This document shows positions 47,401 to 60,446 of a stretch of DNA of 64,000 bases, piece by piece. Each line of letters begins with the position of its first letter. Within the stretch, counting starts at the first letter, position 1. The DNA is from Argentina anserina (taxonomy: Eukaryota; Streptophyta; Magnoliopsida; Rosales; Rosaceae): assembly GCF_933775445.1 (NCBI RefSeq), contig NC_065877.1, positions 33,864,694 through 33,928,693 on the forward strand, written 5' to 3'. The position numbers and the translations under genes were made by a program. The notes below the pieces were generated by a model. It had not been told where the DNA came from, ran no database searches, and was given only the letters and a program-made list of their open reading frames with translations.

Positions 47401-48763
47401 AGGAAACCATATTATGAAATAAGTTTTATTCAATTATCTATTGATTCTCATAATCACATATTCCATGCCTATGAATCTTGCTTCAATATGCATTAATAAA
47501 ATCTTTGTTCTTTTCACCTCTAATGTCATGTATTTTTGGTAGTTCTAAAGTCACTTTTATTAATCCATGCTTGATTTTGTATCATGTTAATATGAAATCC
47601 TTTGATTTCTTGTCATTCAAATGAGCTTGTTTCACATTTGATGCTTAGCAAACACTTTGATCTTTTATAGTTTCAATAAGTTTGTGTACAAGTGATGCTT
47701 TAGTGTTCATAATTAAGAAGCGAAGAAGAGTCTATATTAGAATTTATTCATGTGTGCTTCATTGAAAAATCTTGAGAAAATAGTAGATTGATTTATAGAT
47801 TGCTACTCCTAATTGGGAATTAGTAGATAATATATCGAGACTTATTGATTAATGTGGTGGAATCCGATACCTTAGTTACTTCGTCATCAAGATAATCATT
47901 ATCTCTTTATTTTGTCTTTATTTTAGCTACTTCATAACCAAATTGTATTCAACTAGATTAGTGTTAAATTAATTTATATATGATTAGCTTTTTCCTAATA
48001 TCATATATTCCTTGTGGGTTCGACATCGCTCTTGCATATTTGTGCTACAATAGATTTGTGCGCTTGCGAGTAACATTTTAAGACACATCACATATGATTT
48101 AGCCTTAGAGGCGGCCCAAGTGACAAAATGTATTTCAATGTTCTGCCTTAGTGGCGTAGGTATATGTCAGAACCACTCATCAGCTGGTTGTGTGGATGAT
48201 CATCTAGAGCTCTAGTATTAATGTCAATCTTCTGGGTGCGACTTGAGGGTCACATTAACCCAAAATGTTATGCATGTGTTGTGATGTGATTGTGAGTTGT
48301 GATTATGTTTGTGTTGCGATATGTGGCGTTTGTTGTGGCATTGGTTGCGAGGTTGACGTTGTTAGTGTTTTATATATATTTCTAAGTTTAGAAATATGTT
48401 ACATTACCTTAAGTATTTCTTTTAGTTTATTCATACCAATTTTGTAGCTGACCAGGTTTGTGTTTATAATCTTGGTGTACTATTATTGGTGCAGGGGGTA
48501 GTACTGCAGGTTATGCGAGACAGTATAGGTGGACGGTTTTCAGCAGCGTGATAGCAAAGCGTTGAGTCTGTTTTTGGTGAGGACTTGTGAGAGTGATTTA
48601 TGTACAACTTACATTCGTGTAATTACATTTTGTAATCAAAGTGTTTTGTTAAACTTGGTAATTATATTCAGCTGTTGTAACATAATTTCATTTATTGAAG
48701 TTATATCAGTGTTAGCATCCATAAATTCGAAAATTTTATTATTCTGAATTTATGAATGTTACA
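44444..48763 (+). mobile_element. Third copy of the 9235-family LTR
   Basis: It starts TGTAATAACCTGAATTTCG and ends TTTATGAATGTTACA. It shares the 3' module with the other copies: ACCAGGTTTGTGTTTATAAT near 48453, then GTGCAGGGGGTAGTACTGCA. The flanks GAAAG and AAAAT agree at only three of five positions. Removing the nested LTR leaves about 2.8 kb. The long frame on the minus strand (45799-45347) is low-complexity and not a gene. Confidence 0.65.
46571..48090 (+). mobile_element. Solo LTR nested in the 44444 element
   Basis: It starts TGATGAGCACATTATATA and ends AAGACACATCA. The exact duplication CATAT flanks it (46566-46570 and 48091-48095). The outer LTR's sequence (TAGTGGCGGCC on the left, TAGAGGCGGCCC on the right) continues on both sides. 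A TATA-like CCTATAAATACATG at about 47221 and the typical 3' phrase TTGTGGGTTCGACATCGCTC near 48012 support an LTR. Its length is 1520 bp. Confidence 0.82.
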
Positions 48764-48768
48764 AAAAT

Positions 48769-50279
48769 ATGAGTGAAAAGGAGCAACCCCCCTAACACTC
48801 TACTAGCAAAATAACAAAACTATTCAAATGTAAGTGAGCCATAAAATCACTAACAGTGAGATACAATAAATGAAAAAGACACATCTCACCAAACTAATTG
48901 ATATAATATAGTTGGGAGGAGGCACATCCCAGATGTGGTCAAGGTAAAACCAGTTAACTTATCAACCGGCAAACGAAGAAGCATAGTGGTAAAAGATATA
49001 ACAACTACAAAAACGTTGTTTGAACCACGGCCGTCTACTTTGAATTTTGTGTGCAACAAATTCACGAATCACGACTGTGACTGGCCTAGCTAGTTCATTT
49101 TTGTTTACACAGTATGGAGTTGCCGCATTGTTCCCGAAAAGTCTGAAGTCTTTGGCGCTAAACTAGATAGTCATGTTTAGACTTGGTACAGAAAATAGAA
49201 ATTAGGGATTAGGATAAATAACTTGTTTTAGTAATCCAAGATCCTGCTCTCCTGGCATGACATCACCTGGATCAATAATCGTTGAATTTACAAACAGAAT
49301 CACAAGTTAGAAAGATAATACACGATCTGATGAGACTTATAATTATTGGTTAATTATAGGAATAAGTAAAGCTTAATGGGTGAACAGCATGTGAGTTGGT
49401 AGGTTAGGAGGCATCCAACACATGCTAACAATCTCTACAGATCAATAGAAATTAGTTTTGAAAATGTAATATATTTATAATATCAATGTCTATTAGTGAT
49501 TTAGGATTTTGTTATCGGAATAATAGTGAGATGAGATCTGCTTGATTACCTAATCTGATAGTTATGATTTGTTTCACTAGTTAAGTTTGTAACATGCATG
49601 CTTCGATGTTGCTTTGCAATATAGAATAATGGGCTTCATGTTATTGGTGTAGATAAATTGCGGAAATTAAAGAGGGAGCCAATGATCGAACAAGAGGGAG
49701 ATCTCTGTGTTTTCTTAATTGGATTCAAATGTATGTGATTATGGGCATGTAGTGGATACTGTGGATTTGATTTAATAGTATATATTATATAAGTACTCGT
49801 GTTGTTTTATGCTATTTTGACTATTGCGCATTGTTTGTGGAGTACTCTTGTCGTCAACGCACTACTAAATAGCTAGTTTGATTAAGAAATGCACCAAAAC
49901 ATCAATTATGCGAAATAATTTTCAAAGCATAGCTCAAAAGCGTTGAATAGTACGGGTAGGGTATTATCTTATCGATACCTAGCTATCAAATTGTTTCCCT
50001 TGCAATAATTCAAAAACAAACTATACAAACAGTGTTTGAATTATTACATGCAAACTTAATCTCTTACAAGAAGTTATTCTACTTCACTTTACATCTTTCA
50101 TTTAAAATACTAATAAAAAGATATCATTAAGTGGAATCATACAAAAATCTTGAAAGAATTTGTAAGATTCATAGTCGCACATTTCAAAATGATGTAGAAC
50201 ATATGATATGAAGAATCGAAGAGCAAATGGACCGACGCAAGAAAGGGATAGCCGGTATTGTTCATGTTTGGGCTACGAG
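48769..50279. other. AT-rich spacer
   Basis: About 1.5 kb without gene, RNA or clear repeat signals. Confidence 0.4.
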
Positions 50280-50690
50280 CTCATAATAAGGCGAATGATA
50301 CATTTTTAGAAATGGAATGGCGCTAGAAACCAAACTCGTCGATTTGCCACGACGTGTGTGCTTTTTCGGACATCCGACGTTGTTTAGGCTTTCAAAAATA
50401 ACTTTAGTGTTTTCTAATTTTATTTTGGAATTTATTTGTTTTGGATTTTATTTTATTTTAACCCATGGACTTGATTAGGCTTTTGTTAGCGCCCTAAGAT
50501 TTCGTTTTAATATTTAAGCTACCTCTTGTGGCTGTATGAGACATTTTCCATATTATAAATTTTTTGAGTTCTCTTAATATTCCTGGTGGATTCCAGAATT
50601 TCTCATGGATTCCAGAAACCCTAGTCTTTTGGATTCAAGATTGTCGTTAGTAGATTTTAACGGATTAGTTCCGCTGCATTAGTTGGTACT
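50280..50690 (+). mobile_element. Probable 5' LTR of the gypsy remnant
   Basis: A T-rich stretch ends ...GCATTAGT and is followed by TGGTACTCGAGA (about 50685), which looks like a decayed tRNA-Met primer site (TGGTATCAGAGC). Gag coding follows at 50735. The left boundary is not resolved. Confidence 0.4.
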
Positions 50691-50734
50691 CGAGAAGGTT
50701 ATTTTCCTCGTGGTTTTCAATTCGTATTCAATGG

Positions 50735-53133
50735 TTGATCAAACTGTTACGAAGGCTGTTTATAAACCCTAAACCTGTTACGAAGGCTAAGTTCAATGCT
50801 CAGATAACTGAGTTACAAAATCAGATTGGTCAGATTTTGGTGTTGCTAGGCCAAAACAACAACAATAATCTGAAACGTGAAGAGGATGATGGCTCTGAGT
50901 CGGAGGGAGAACTTTCGGTTGTTGGTAGTGATAATCCGATTAATCCAACTGATTATAAGATGAAGGCTGAAATTCCAACTTTCACAGGGCATCTGAAAAT
51001 TGAGGATTTCCTTGATTAGCTGGTAGAAGTTGACAGATTCTTTGATATGATGGAAGTGTAAGAGACGAAGAGAGTAAAAATGGTGGCCTTTCGATTGAAG
51101 AGTAGTCATGTTGTGTGGTGGGATACGTTACAACAACAATGTTGGAGGCAAGGAAAGAAACCAGTTCAGACATGGTGGAGAATGAAGCAACTCTTAAGGG
51201 ATCGGTTTCTCCCTGTAGATTATGAACAAATACTCTATCACATGTACATAGACTGTGTACAAGGAAATAGAATAGTAGATGAATATACTGATGAGTTTCT
51301 TAGGCTAACAAAACGTAATGAATTGAGAGAGTCAAAAGCTCAACAGGTGGCGAGGTATTTGAGTGGATTAAGACCTTCCATTCCCGAGAGAATCAGACTG
51401 CAGACTATGTGGACTGTACCTGCAGCTCAAAATTTAGCATTAAAGTCTTAGATGATGGAGAAGGCAAAGAAATCTTTCTACTCATCCGTACGAGGAAGGC
51501 AGAATCCTACATATGAGACGACTATCATTCCTACCAAGATAGGAGAAAGTAGCAAAGCTGCTGAAAAGCCCGGGAATCCTGATCAGACCAGGAACCCTAA
51601 TCTGAACCAGAAGACGAATCATTATGCTAAGCCTTTTGGAGATATTTGTTATCGTTGCAATAAACCTAGTCATTGTTCTAATGTTTATCCAGAAAGAAAG
51701 AAGGTGAATTTAGTAGAGAATGAAGGAGAGAACGATGAAGAGGAAAAGGATAAAAAAGATGATGATTACTGCGGGGCTGAGTTTGCTATCGAAGAAGGGC
51801 TGGAGAAAGTTACTTTGGTGTTATAGAGAGTCATGTTGGCGCCAAGGGAGGAAAACGACACAACATATTTCGTTCTGCCTGCTCAGTGAATAACAAGGTA
51901 TGTGAGATAATTGTAGACAATGGAAGTTGTGAGAATTTTGTGTCGCATAAACTAGTGGATTTTATGAAATTGCCTACACAACTTCACCCTAGGCCTTACA
52001 AATTAGGTTGGGTAAAGAAAAGTCCTCAAGCCGAAGTCACAATGTCATGTAGAGTTCCTATTTCAATTCGGAAGCACTATCGTGATAAGGTTATATGTGA
52101 TGTGATTGATATGGATACTTGTCACATACTATTAGGGAGGACCTTGGCAATATGATCTAGATGTTACTCAAAAGGTTAGGGATAATGTAATGTTGTTTAC
52201 CTGGAATCTACACAAGATTGCGATGGCACCCCACAAGCACTTCCACCAGTTCCAGAAAGGAGACTTCGAGTTTCCTTACCATTACCAACAGTGAGTATGA
52301 GATAAATGATGCCTTAAAAAAATCCAAAACCATTTTTCCTATAGTGGTTAATGGTTTAATGACATCAGAAAAGCAATGTGAGGAGGTTCCTAAGGAGGTG
52401 TTGGAGGTGTTGGAGGGGTTTAAAGAGTTAATTTCTGATGAGATCCCAATGAACTTCCTCCCATGAGGGACATTCAATAGTAGATTGACTTTATTCCAAG
52501 AGCTAGCTTACCAAATTTGCCACATTACAAAATAAGCCCTAAGGAGTGTGAAATATTATGGGAGATTGTTGAAGATCTGTTGAGGAAGGGGTTCATTAGA
52601 GAGAGTATGAGTTCGTGTGCAGTTCCGGTCCTGTTGGTGCCTAAAAAAGGAGGAACATGGAGGATGTGTGTAGATAGTAGGGCTATTAACAAGATAACTA
52701 TCAAGTACATGTTCCCCATTCCATGCCTAGAAGACATGCTTAATGAGTAAAATGGGTCGAAGTGGTTCTCAAAATAGACTTAAGGAGTGGATATCACTAT
52801 ATTTGAGTCAAGCCTGGAGATGAGTGGAAAACAACATTCAAGACCAACGATGGGTTATATGAGTGGTTGGTGATGTCATTTGGGTTGTCTAATGCCCCTA
52901 GCACTTTAATGAGGCTTATGAACCAGGTTCTTCATCCATTCATTAGATCTTTTGTTGTTATTTATTTTGATGACATTCTTATTTTTAGTAAAGAGAAGAA
53001 TGAGCATTTGGAGCATGTAAGACATGTTCTTAAAAGTGTTGCAAGCTAACAAGTTATATATTAACCTAAAGAAGTGCACTTTTTGCACCCACTAACTACT
53101 GTTTTTAGGATTTGTGGTTGGAGAAGATGATAT
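50735..53133 (+). pseudogene. Ty3/gypsy gag-protease-RT remnant
   Basis: In order: gag (KMKAEIPTFTGHLKIEDFLD, then HVVWWDTLQQQCWRQGKKPV and RYLSGLRPSIPERIRL), a zinc knuckle with its last Cys replaced (CYRCNKPSHCSNVYP), an aspartic protease with DNGS in place of D[ST]G[AST] ([14 protein letters not shown]), and reverse transcriptase ([20 protein letters not shown], then [20 protein letters not shown] and the YFDDILIFS active site). Several stops and frame changes occur (about 51018, 51060, 51450, 51824, 52153, 52748). It is cut at 53133 by an inserted LTR. Confidence 0.88.
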
Positions 53134-55033
53134 TGTCGACTCAAAGGTCACCCTCAAGTATAAGGGTCAAATTATAGTGTAGTGAGATTGTGAGTAGGGG
53201 ATGTCATACCTAAGGGATTGGAAAACCCTCTCTAGCTAGGAGAACCTAAGGGATGCTAGAAAAATATGGAAATGTACAAGTCACAAATTAAGGCTCACAA
53301 GTGAACCTAAATTCATGGTGGATATATGCAAGATGGTGTAGTGATTTAAATTTATTTCGGATGTGGAGTTACTTCTAAAAACTAAATGACCACTTAAAAT
53401 GTAAACTAGGCTATGTTAAACTAGATGTGATGAAATAGATGAGAGTTAGGACTTAAGGTTTCCACATCTAGCTTCTCTTGTGAACAATGATGCTACTAAA
53501 TTGAATGATGTCACTCTAACTAACCAATTTATCTCCTTGTATCTCTCTCGGGTATGACAAGGGACAATATCATTTGCTGGTATCAAGCAATCCCTCTCGG
53601 GTGTAGTACTTAACCACTCAAGTCATGCATATGAATCCGGTTAAGTATCAAATGCATTACCCTAAGTGCATAAAGTTTGGAGATGAATAAATCATGCAAA
53701 CCAACCATGTTTATCTCTTAGTGATTGTAGTTCACAACTCTAACATGCACATATGATATGCTATCATATTTCAAACAATTAAGGTTAATCAAGCCTTAAT
53801 CATTCATCATGTCATGGAAAAAAATCATACATAAATTGATTAAGTTTAAGCATGAATGTTTAACATTTGAACTAGCATATTGAAGTGCTAATGAAAAGTG
53901 TATCAAACAAAATATTTATATCAATGTCATACAATATTGGCTAGGGCTTTCACCCTAACCCCAACAAATTAACTACTCACTCATAAACAAATACACAAGT
54001 TTCAACATGTTTATGAACATCAAAGTAAAAAGATGGTAGAGAGGTGACTAGTGAATCTCAAGTTGAGGATGATGTGGATGAACTCATGGAGATCTTGACA
54101 TGGTGGTGATGAAGATCCTCAAATGATGCTAGACTCATTTTCTTCCTCCTTATTTGATGATGGTGTATTAAAAATAGTGGATGATGAAGTGATGAAACTT
54201 GGTGTTTTTAGAATGAGATGGGTAATTGGAAATGTTCTCTTCCTCTCTTTCTCTTGATTGGTGGTGGAAATGGTGTGTTTTAAGATGATGGTAATGAATG
54301 TTTTTATAGAGGAGAATGGTGGTGGAAAAATTAGAGAAAATGAGAGATAATGGTGTAGTGAGTGAGGTGGTTGGTTATGGAAAAAGTGAGTAATAAAAGA
54401 AGTAAGTGTGTGATTGATCATGAAAAAAAGTGGGTGATCATGGAATGAAGTGGGTGATAAAGGAGAAAGTGAGTGTTCATGGAAAGAAGTAGATGATAAA
54501 AGAAGGAAGTTGGTCATCATGGAGGAAGTGAGTGATCATGGAAGAAAGTGAATGATAATGGAAGAAGTGAGTGATAAAGAAGAAAGTAGGTGATCATGGA
54601 GGAAGTGGGTGAATGACTATGTAATGATGGGTCTAGAGGTGATGATTATATCCAAAATTAAATCAGATTTTTGCATAATATAGATGTGGATTTTTGGAGA
54701 ATGGAGAGCCATGATTTTGTAAGAAATAGAGAAAAGTGGTGTAGTTAAATCTCAACTAAAAAGATGAGATTTAGTTGTGATAGAACAATGTGTTTCTCCT
54801 CCATAAAATTAGCCGGAAAATGCATGGCACCACCAAAAGTGGTGGTACTCAGCCATAATAGTACCGCTAAAAGTGGTGGTGCTCGGAAAATTGTCGGAAT
54901 TTCACATTTTTCTCTTTTTGTTAACATATTCTACAAAACATAGAAATCAATTAGTCTAAATTAAATTAAACACATAGAATAAGTAAATTCCATGTTTTAG
55001 GGCATTAGAATATATGAAAATTATGATCTAACA
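53134..55033 (-). mobile_element. LTR inserted in the gypsy RT sequence
   Basis: It begins TGTCGACTCAAAGG and ends TGATCTAACA, so it has TG...CA ends; the minus strand would read TGTTAGATCA...GAGTCGACA. Flanks GATAT (53129-53133) and TGTAT (55034-55038) agree at three of five positions. Dropping the insert and one flank restores an open RT frame across the site. It carries degenerate repeats of about 20 bp with AGTGAGTGATCATGG (54360-54620). Confidence 0.7.
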
Positions 55034-55038
55034 TGTAT

Positions 55039-55210
55039 ACATGTTAATGAGGAGAAGGTGCGTGCAATTAGAGAGTGGCCAGCACCTAAGACAGTTTCAG
55101 ATGTGAGAAGTTTTCATGGTTTAACTATCTTTTACGGGTGTTTTGTGAGGGATATTAGCTTCATAACCGCACAAATCACTGAATGCATGAAGAATGCAAG
55201 TTTCATCTAG
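55039..55210 (+). pseudogene. gypsy RT fragment downstream of the inserted LTR
   Basis: The frame continues [20 protein letters not shown] and then [18 protein letters not shown], the conserved end of gypsy reverse transcriptase. RNase H, integrase and a 3' LTR are not seen beyond it. Confidence 0.8.
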
Positions 55211-55215
55211 TTACA

Positions 55216-58200
55216 TAAAAAAAGTGCTTATATAGATGCATTTCCTCGCTTAATTTGATTTAATCGATGTGCACTTGTCTATACAGTCGAATCTTGCAAT
55301 CTACATGTTGCTATTTTCGATAAGATGAGATCAATTATCAATTATCAATACATAGTTTGCTCAAATTATTCATGAAGAAATAGAGTTAGACGAACAAAAC
55401 AAACGATTGGTGTGAAGTGGTATGTATTGCTCTTGTGAAAAGAGAAACAAAAATAATCATAACCCAACATATATGGTCACGATCGACATGGAATATATTG
55501 TACATGTACGTTGTTCCGTTCCGGAATTACTTTGTTGTTCGATCATCATAGCAAAAGTGATTTGGAATTGACGGTTTGGCATGATGGTAAGGGGGTTGGG
55601 GTGAAGGAGGATGGATCATTTAGCCATATACACATATCTAAGTGGCTGTCAGGAACTTGTCAAAACATGCACAAACGTACCAAGGACGATTACGATACAC
55701 CCACGAGGGGGTAACATGCCATTGGGGCATGCACCACCATCATCATCCTCCATCGTTTCCATTCTTGTTTGTTAAAGAAACTAAGACTACTCATGAGTCC
55801 CTACCCCAATCTCTCTGTCGGATCTATTCCAGCCCCACCATAGTTGCACACATTTTACAATGGAATTTGATGCCCTAGCTCAAATCTCCATCCTTCGATC
55901 CCTGTTGTGGCCAAGCACACCACCCGATCACGTGGGTTTTGGGGCAGCCCCGGCCTGCCACAACATACAAGGTTACCTAATGTTGAGTTGCGGACGAACC
56001 CTTAGCTATCAAGTCTCAAATTAAACTCAAAGCAAAGAGAATTAATTAGGATTAAAAATGTAAAGTGGGAATGAAAGAAACAAGAGCAAAGACAAAGATC
56101 CAATTATACACCAAACAAATATATGCAAGGGCCAATCGAGGGGACCCCTTTCACACATGGGGTGGGGGTGCGAGTCTCTACCTAAAGCTTCGTGTGAGAA
56201 TCTTTTTTGCAAAATGTCGCTTGGAACCACATACATACTACTACATTCACTTAACATCATAATCAAGCTTAACTAATATATAGTATATCTACACATCTTT
56301 CTCTTAAGTTTAAGTCCCTCCGTACCATAGATCCGATTTTAATTGATCTTTAACTTAACATAGCTTAACCAACTGGACATATGTGCTTAAAGCCTAGAGC
56401 ATTATAGATACATTACAAAGCAAAACATTTAACCACGTAACATGGAAGATACATATAGACTATATAGTTCAAGGGCACTCATAGTTCAATCATACATTCA
56501 TTTTATAATTATTGTTGTACACGTACATAATTATTGTCGCAAAAGAATTTGATGAGCATTTCATAAAGTTTGGATCTGAAAATTAAAATTTTGACAAATG
56601 ATATCCCAGAAATCTATAATAATTGCGTACTAAAGGGAATCAGTGCATATTAGTTCCGACCGAAAATCTAGTCCCGACCGCGTCATATTAGTTCCTAGAT
56701 AGGAGCATCAGTGCATCACTACACCCATAAGTTGGGAATTGTGAAGCTAGAGCTGGGGTGGCTCACTAGCTCGACAGATTTGTCTGGACTTTGTAGATTA
56801 GAAAGGTAGTAGATTGACGCTGGGGATATAGCTAGGGACGAACGCACGAGTTTGCATATCAGTAGAGTGAGGTCTGCATTATTGACGACGAGCTTTAGGG
56901 TTTTTGGGTGTTTTCTCGAAGAGGAAAGTTGGTGATTGGCTTTAGGGTTTTTGGGTGTTTTCTGGAAGAGTAGCGTCGGTTACTACTTGCTACTGTGGGC
57001 ATCGAGTAGCCGAAAGTTCAATTGAACTCATTCTATCTATGCCAAGCTAGCTGATACCTAACCCTAATATCTATACGTACAACGTCCAACTGAAACAATT
57101 AGAGGCTATAACCCGGTCCATGCATGGGCGTAGTATAGTCATAGACCAGCACGCGTGATCTGTGATCAGTTCTCTGAGTAGTACTGCTGCGAGTAGCTAG
57201 CACAGAGCAAGTACAATAGGATAGAAAATGGCATTTTCAACAACAGGTCTCTCCGGAAATGAATTAATTTGGGTGGCTTAATGGTTTTCCATTTAACCCA
57301 TACTAGTCTTGCAAATATTATGAATTATAGATCATGAAAAATGTAGCTGGATTATATATAAACTTACAGTAATCGTACTCCTGGAGGAAATAATGATTAT
57401 TTTACATGATATCCAAAATTGCTCGACAATAAACAGGGTGCTATCCTGGCTCCTGGAGGAAACTACCCTATAATTTTGCGAAGAAAAGTGTGCATGCGAC
57501 ACTCGAATAAGGTGAACTGCAAAATTTTACTAATCTGACACTTGATTTGGCACAGTGAAATTAAAAGTAAAACACCAGACCAGCTAGGGATAAGGTGACT
57601 TGTCGAAAGAAACTAACACCTTTGTCCGATTTGGTAAATGATAGTACCCTATTGTCGAGATGGGACGACAGAATTCCAGACCAGTGGTAAATTGGTAGTT
57701 GATGAGCATGAGCTACCAGTACTACTACTTATATATGGCTTCTTTACCAACGGTGACTTTGCCGGAGTAAGAACTGCAAAGGTTGAAGAGAAAGCACTCA
57801 AAGGATTCATGAGTTGTTAATTACCTCGTGATTAAAAGTAAGAAACAAGGAAGCGAGAAAGAGACAGAAGTCTTCCCCAGAAAAATAAAACATCGATCAG
57901 AGAGAGGAGTACGGGTAAAAGAGATTCAGAGGAATCAGAGAGGGAGAGATGGAATTGAAGCAAAGAACAAAGCAATCAATTCAGTGAATAAAACAGTTGC
58001 ACGTGGACAGACCTACCACACGTGCATGCACTCATGCAATCATATAGTTCATACTTCATACTTCATAGAGAGCAGATAGCTGAGCCGAGCGAGTTGAGAT
58101 CGATAGGAGGGGAATTGAAGAAAAACCCCTGTGGTTAGGATAAAGACGTCAAGAACTAGAAAACAAACACCACCATCTCTACCATCTCTCTCTCTCTCTC

Positions 58201-60133
58201 TCTGCAATTCAGGACCCGTGTGCTTGAGTGCTTCTGCTCAGAATTATTTTTCTTTTGCTGCAATATAATTTATTGTGTAGATTAATATTTACTGATCTTT
58301 TCCAAATATTTCAGTTTGGGAACTGAGATTGTGAGTCTCAAGGAGGTAGGTCTGGTCCTCGATCCTCACTGAGTTTGACACTCGACACTGTCTCTGATTA
58401 ATTTACTGTTCTACAGGCCATGCCATGAGGAAGAAACTGACTTTGGTGTTTTTGACCGAAACTCTTTGTAGGCGACCTAGCTAGGTCAAAACTCTACGTA
58501 CACTATTCACCATACCCTAAAATTCCCAAAGTTAGCCGGACATTGTACTGCAATACGCATGGAGGATTGGTTTTTATGGTCTATTTATCCTTTTCTTTTC
58601 TTTTTTTAAAGAAGAAAATGGGAGTTTAGATCCAGATGAAGTTTTCCTCAAAGATTCATTTTATCCTCCTTCCTGCATTACCTTGAATTATATGGATGAT
58701 AGGTTTACTCACTTGAAATTTTGAGCACAGTACAATTAACGAGTTAAAAATCTTCCAGGTCCATATTAACCCGGAAAGATAAGAATATTCAATAATTCAT
58801 ATATTTCAAGGCGTTACTGGTTTGCATAATATATATGTATAAATCGTTCATAAATCTCCTCCTCCATCGCCATGTTCCACTGATCGAATATATGTCGGAT
58901 AAAAGTATATATAGATATACATGTAAAATACAAAACATTATTTGTATCTCGAATTGTGTACATGCACTCCACTCTGGTAGAGAGATCAATAATTTAGATG
59001 ATCAGAAATAATGGGTTGAGCATTATTATTTCCTCTCTGGCACAAGAAATGTCGAAGCAAACAAAATAGAGGCCCTCGTGCAACTGGATGCTTCAATATA
59101 CATCACATCTTTTATCTGTTATCATGGATTTCTATCATAAGCCAAAAATAAAGATGATAAATATATGTACGTGTGCGTGTGGGTAGACATTCCTTTCCTT
59201 TTTTCTTCTTCTGCCGCCTGCATATCTATGGAGCCAGCCATGCATAGACTTGAATAATTGAGATTCATGTATACGTGCGTGTGTGTGTATACGTACGCGT
59301 GTGCTGATATTGAGATATATCATAGCTTTCTCCATCGATCTCTCTCAGAACGTACAGTGAACAGTCTCATTCTGATATATAAATACACAACCTTTTGCAG
59401 CCTCTTCTAGCAAGCAACAACCCAGGCAACCTACCAGTACGTACGTACCATAAGTATTCTATCTTCACATCCGACCAAACCCTTTTCCATTTTGATTCAC
59501 ACAAAAAGTCCCCCAGCTATCATTCATTGGTTTGTTCATTCATAAATCGCTTTCTATCTTTCGTATAGTTCGTAATCTTCTAATTTAATTTTTGTTTTAA
59601 TTTTTGACAAATTTTAGCTCGTTTTAGTCGATATATCTAACGATTCAATGCCCTGTCGGCAAGGTTTTGCTACCTCTTAATCATGCAAAACTAATAGGTA
59701 CGTGCATGGAGAACAACTTGAGAGAAATATTACAGGGTGCCGGCCTACTATGCCATTTGGCATGTTCCCAAAAACAAAACTAGCTATATGTTCTTGTTGT
59801 AATACGGCGTGCATATGTATATATTCAACTGCATGTACGAAAATAAACTCCAAAAGTGTTTAATCAATAATATGCAATCAATACTTTAATATTATGAATC
59901 GAACAGTACCCTACTCGATCTTTACTTTTTAACAAATTGATATCTCTATCAGAATGCATGTTGAGTTGGATTAATAATACTTCATATGGGGGTTAATGTA
60001 AATATGATCGAAGTAGAAAGGGAAACACGGGAAACAAAAATTAAGGCAAATCATTAATACACAAGAGTATAAATTTTGTTCTGCTGGTAGTTTTTGGAAT
60101 GCTTAGGGTAAATTCATCAATGCTGGTTTTGTG
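55216..60133. other. Long region without a recognised gene
   Basis: Nearly 5 kb. A phrase TTTAGGGTTTTTGGGTGTTT is repeated at about 56893 and 56941. A TC-rich tract lies at 58186-58203. ATATATAAATACAC at about 59377 is a good TATA box on the plus strand, but no open frame of note follows, so a non-coding transcript is possible. Other short frames lack motifs. Confidence 0.35.
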
Positions 60134-60413
60134 TCAAATCCCTTTCCAAGGATCTTCATTTGGATCCACACTCTTCATCAAGTCGCCATCGAAACCACCG
60201 TGTGTGGGCACTCCAGGACAAGCCATCAGCCTCAGCTTACCCAAAGTCAAGAAACAAAATGAGAATAGAAGAGATAAACCGAAATTACAGGACGAACCCT
60301 GTCCCATTTGAATCATATAACACTGAATGCATAAATTGATTAGACATATGATCATATATCGAACTACACCTACTGTACGGAGCAGCCTGAAGATCGAAAC
60401 TATGAACATCCAT
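60134..60413 (-). CDS. Candidate small protein gene (46 residues if spliced)
   Basis: Not a family I recognise. Exon 1 60413-60370 and exon 2 60230-60134 join in frame. A 139-bp T-rich intron (GTGTAG...GCTGAG) separates MDVHSFDLQAAPYS from RLMACPGVPTHGGF...PNEDPWKGI and a TGA stop. The same C-terminus is also reached by an unspliced 91-codon frame from 60409, whose first part is hydrophobic. A TATA-like AATATATATAAATA lies at 60446-60433, perhaps too close to the first ATG to allow a leader. The C-terminal part is acidic and Pro/Gly-containing, unlike random AT-rich translation. Either form could be real, or neither. Confidence 0.25.
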
Positions 60414-60446
60414 ATGTTGTGTGGTGTACGTGTATTTATATATATT

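Noticed and set aside
55511..58500. Searched by eye for conserved plant microRNA sequences and hairpins
   Set aside because: None of the well-known mature microRNA sequences I could recall was seen. A folding scan would be needed to exclude novel ones.
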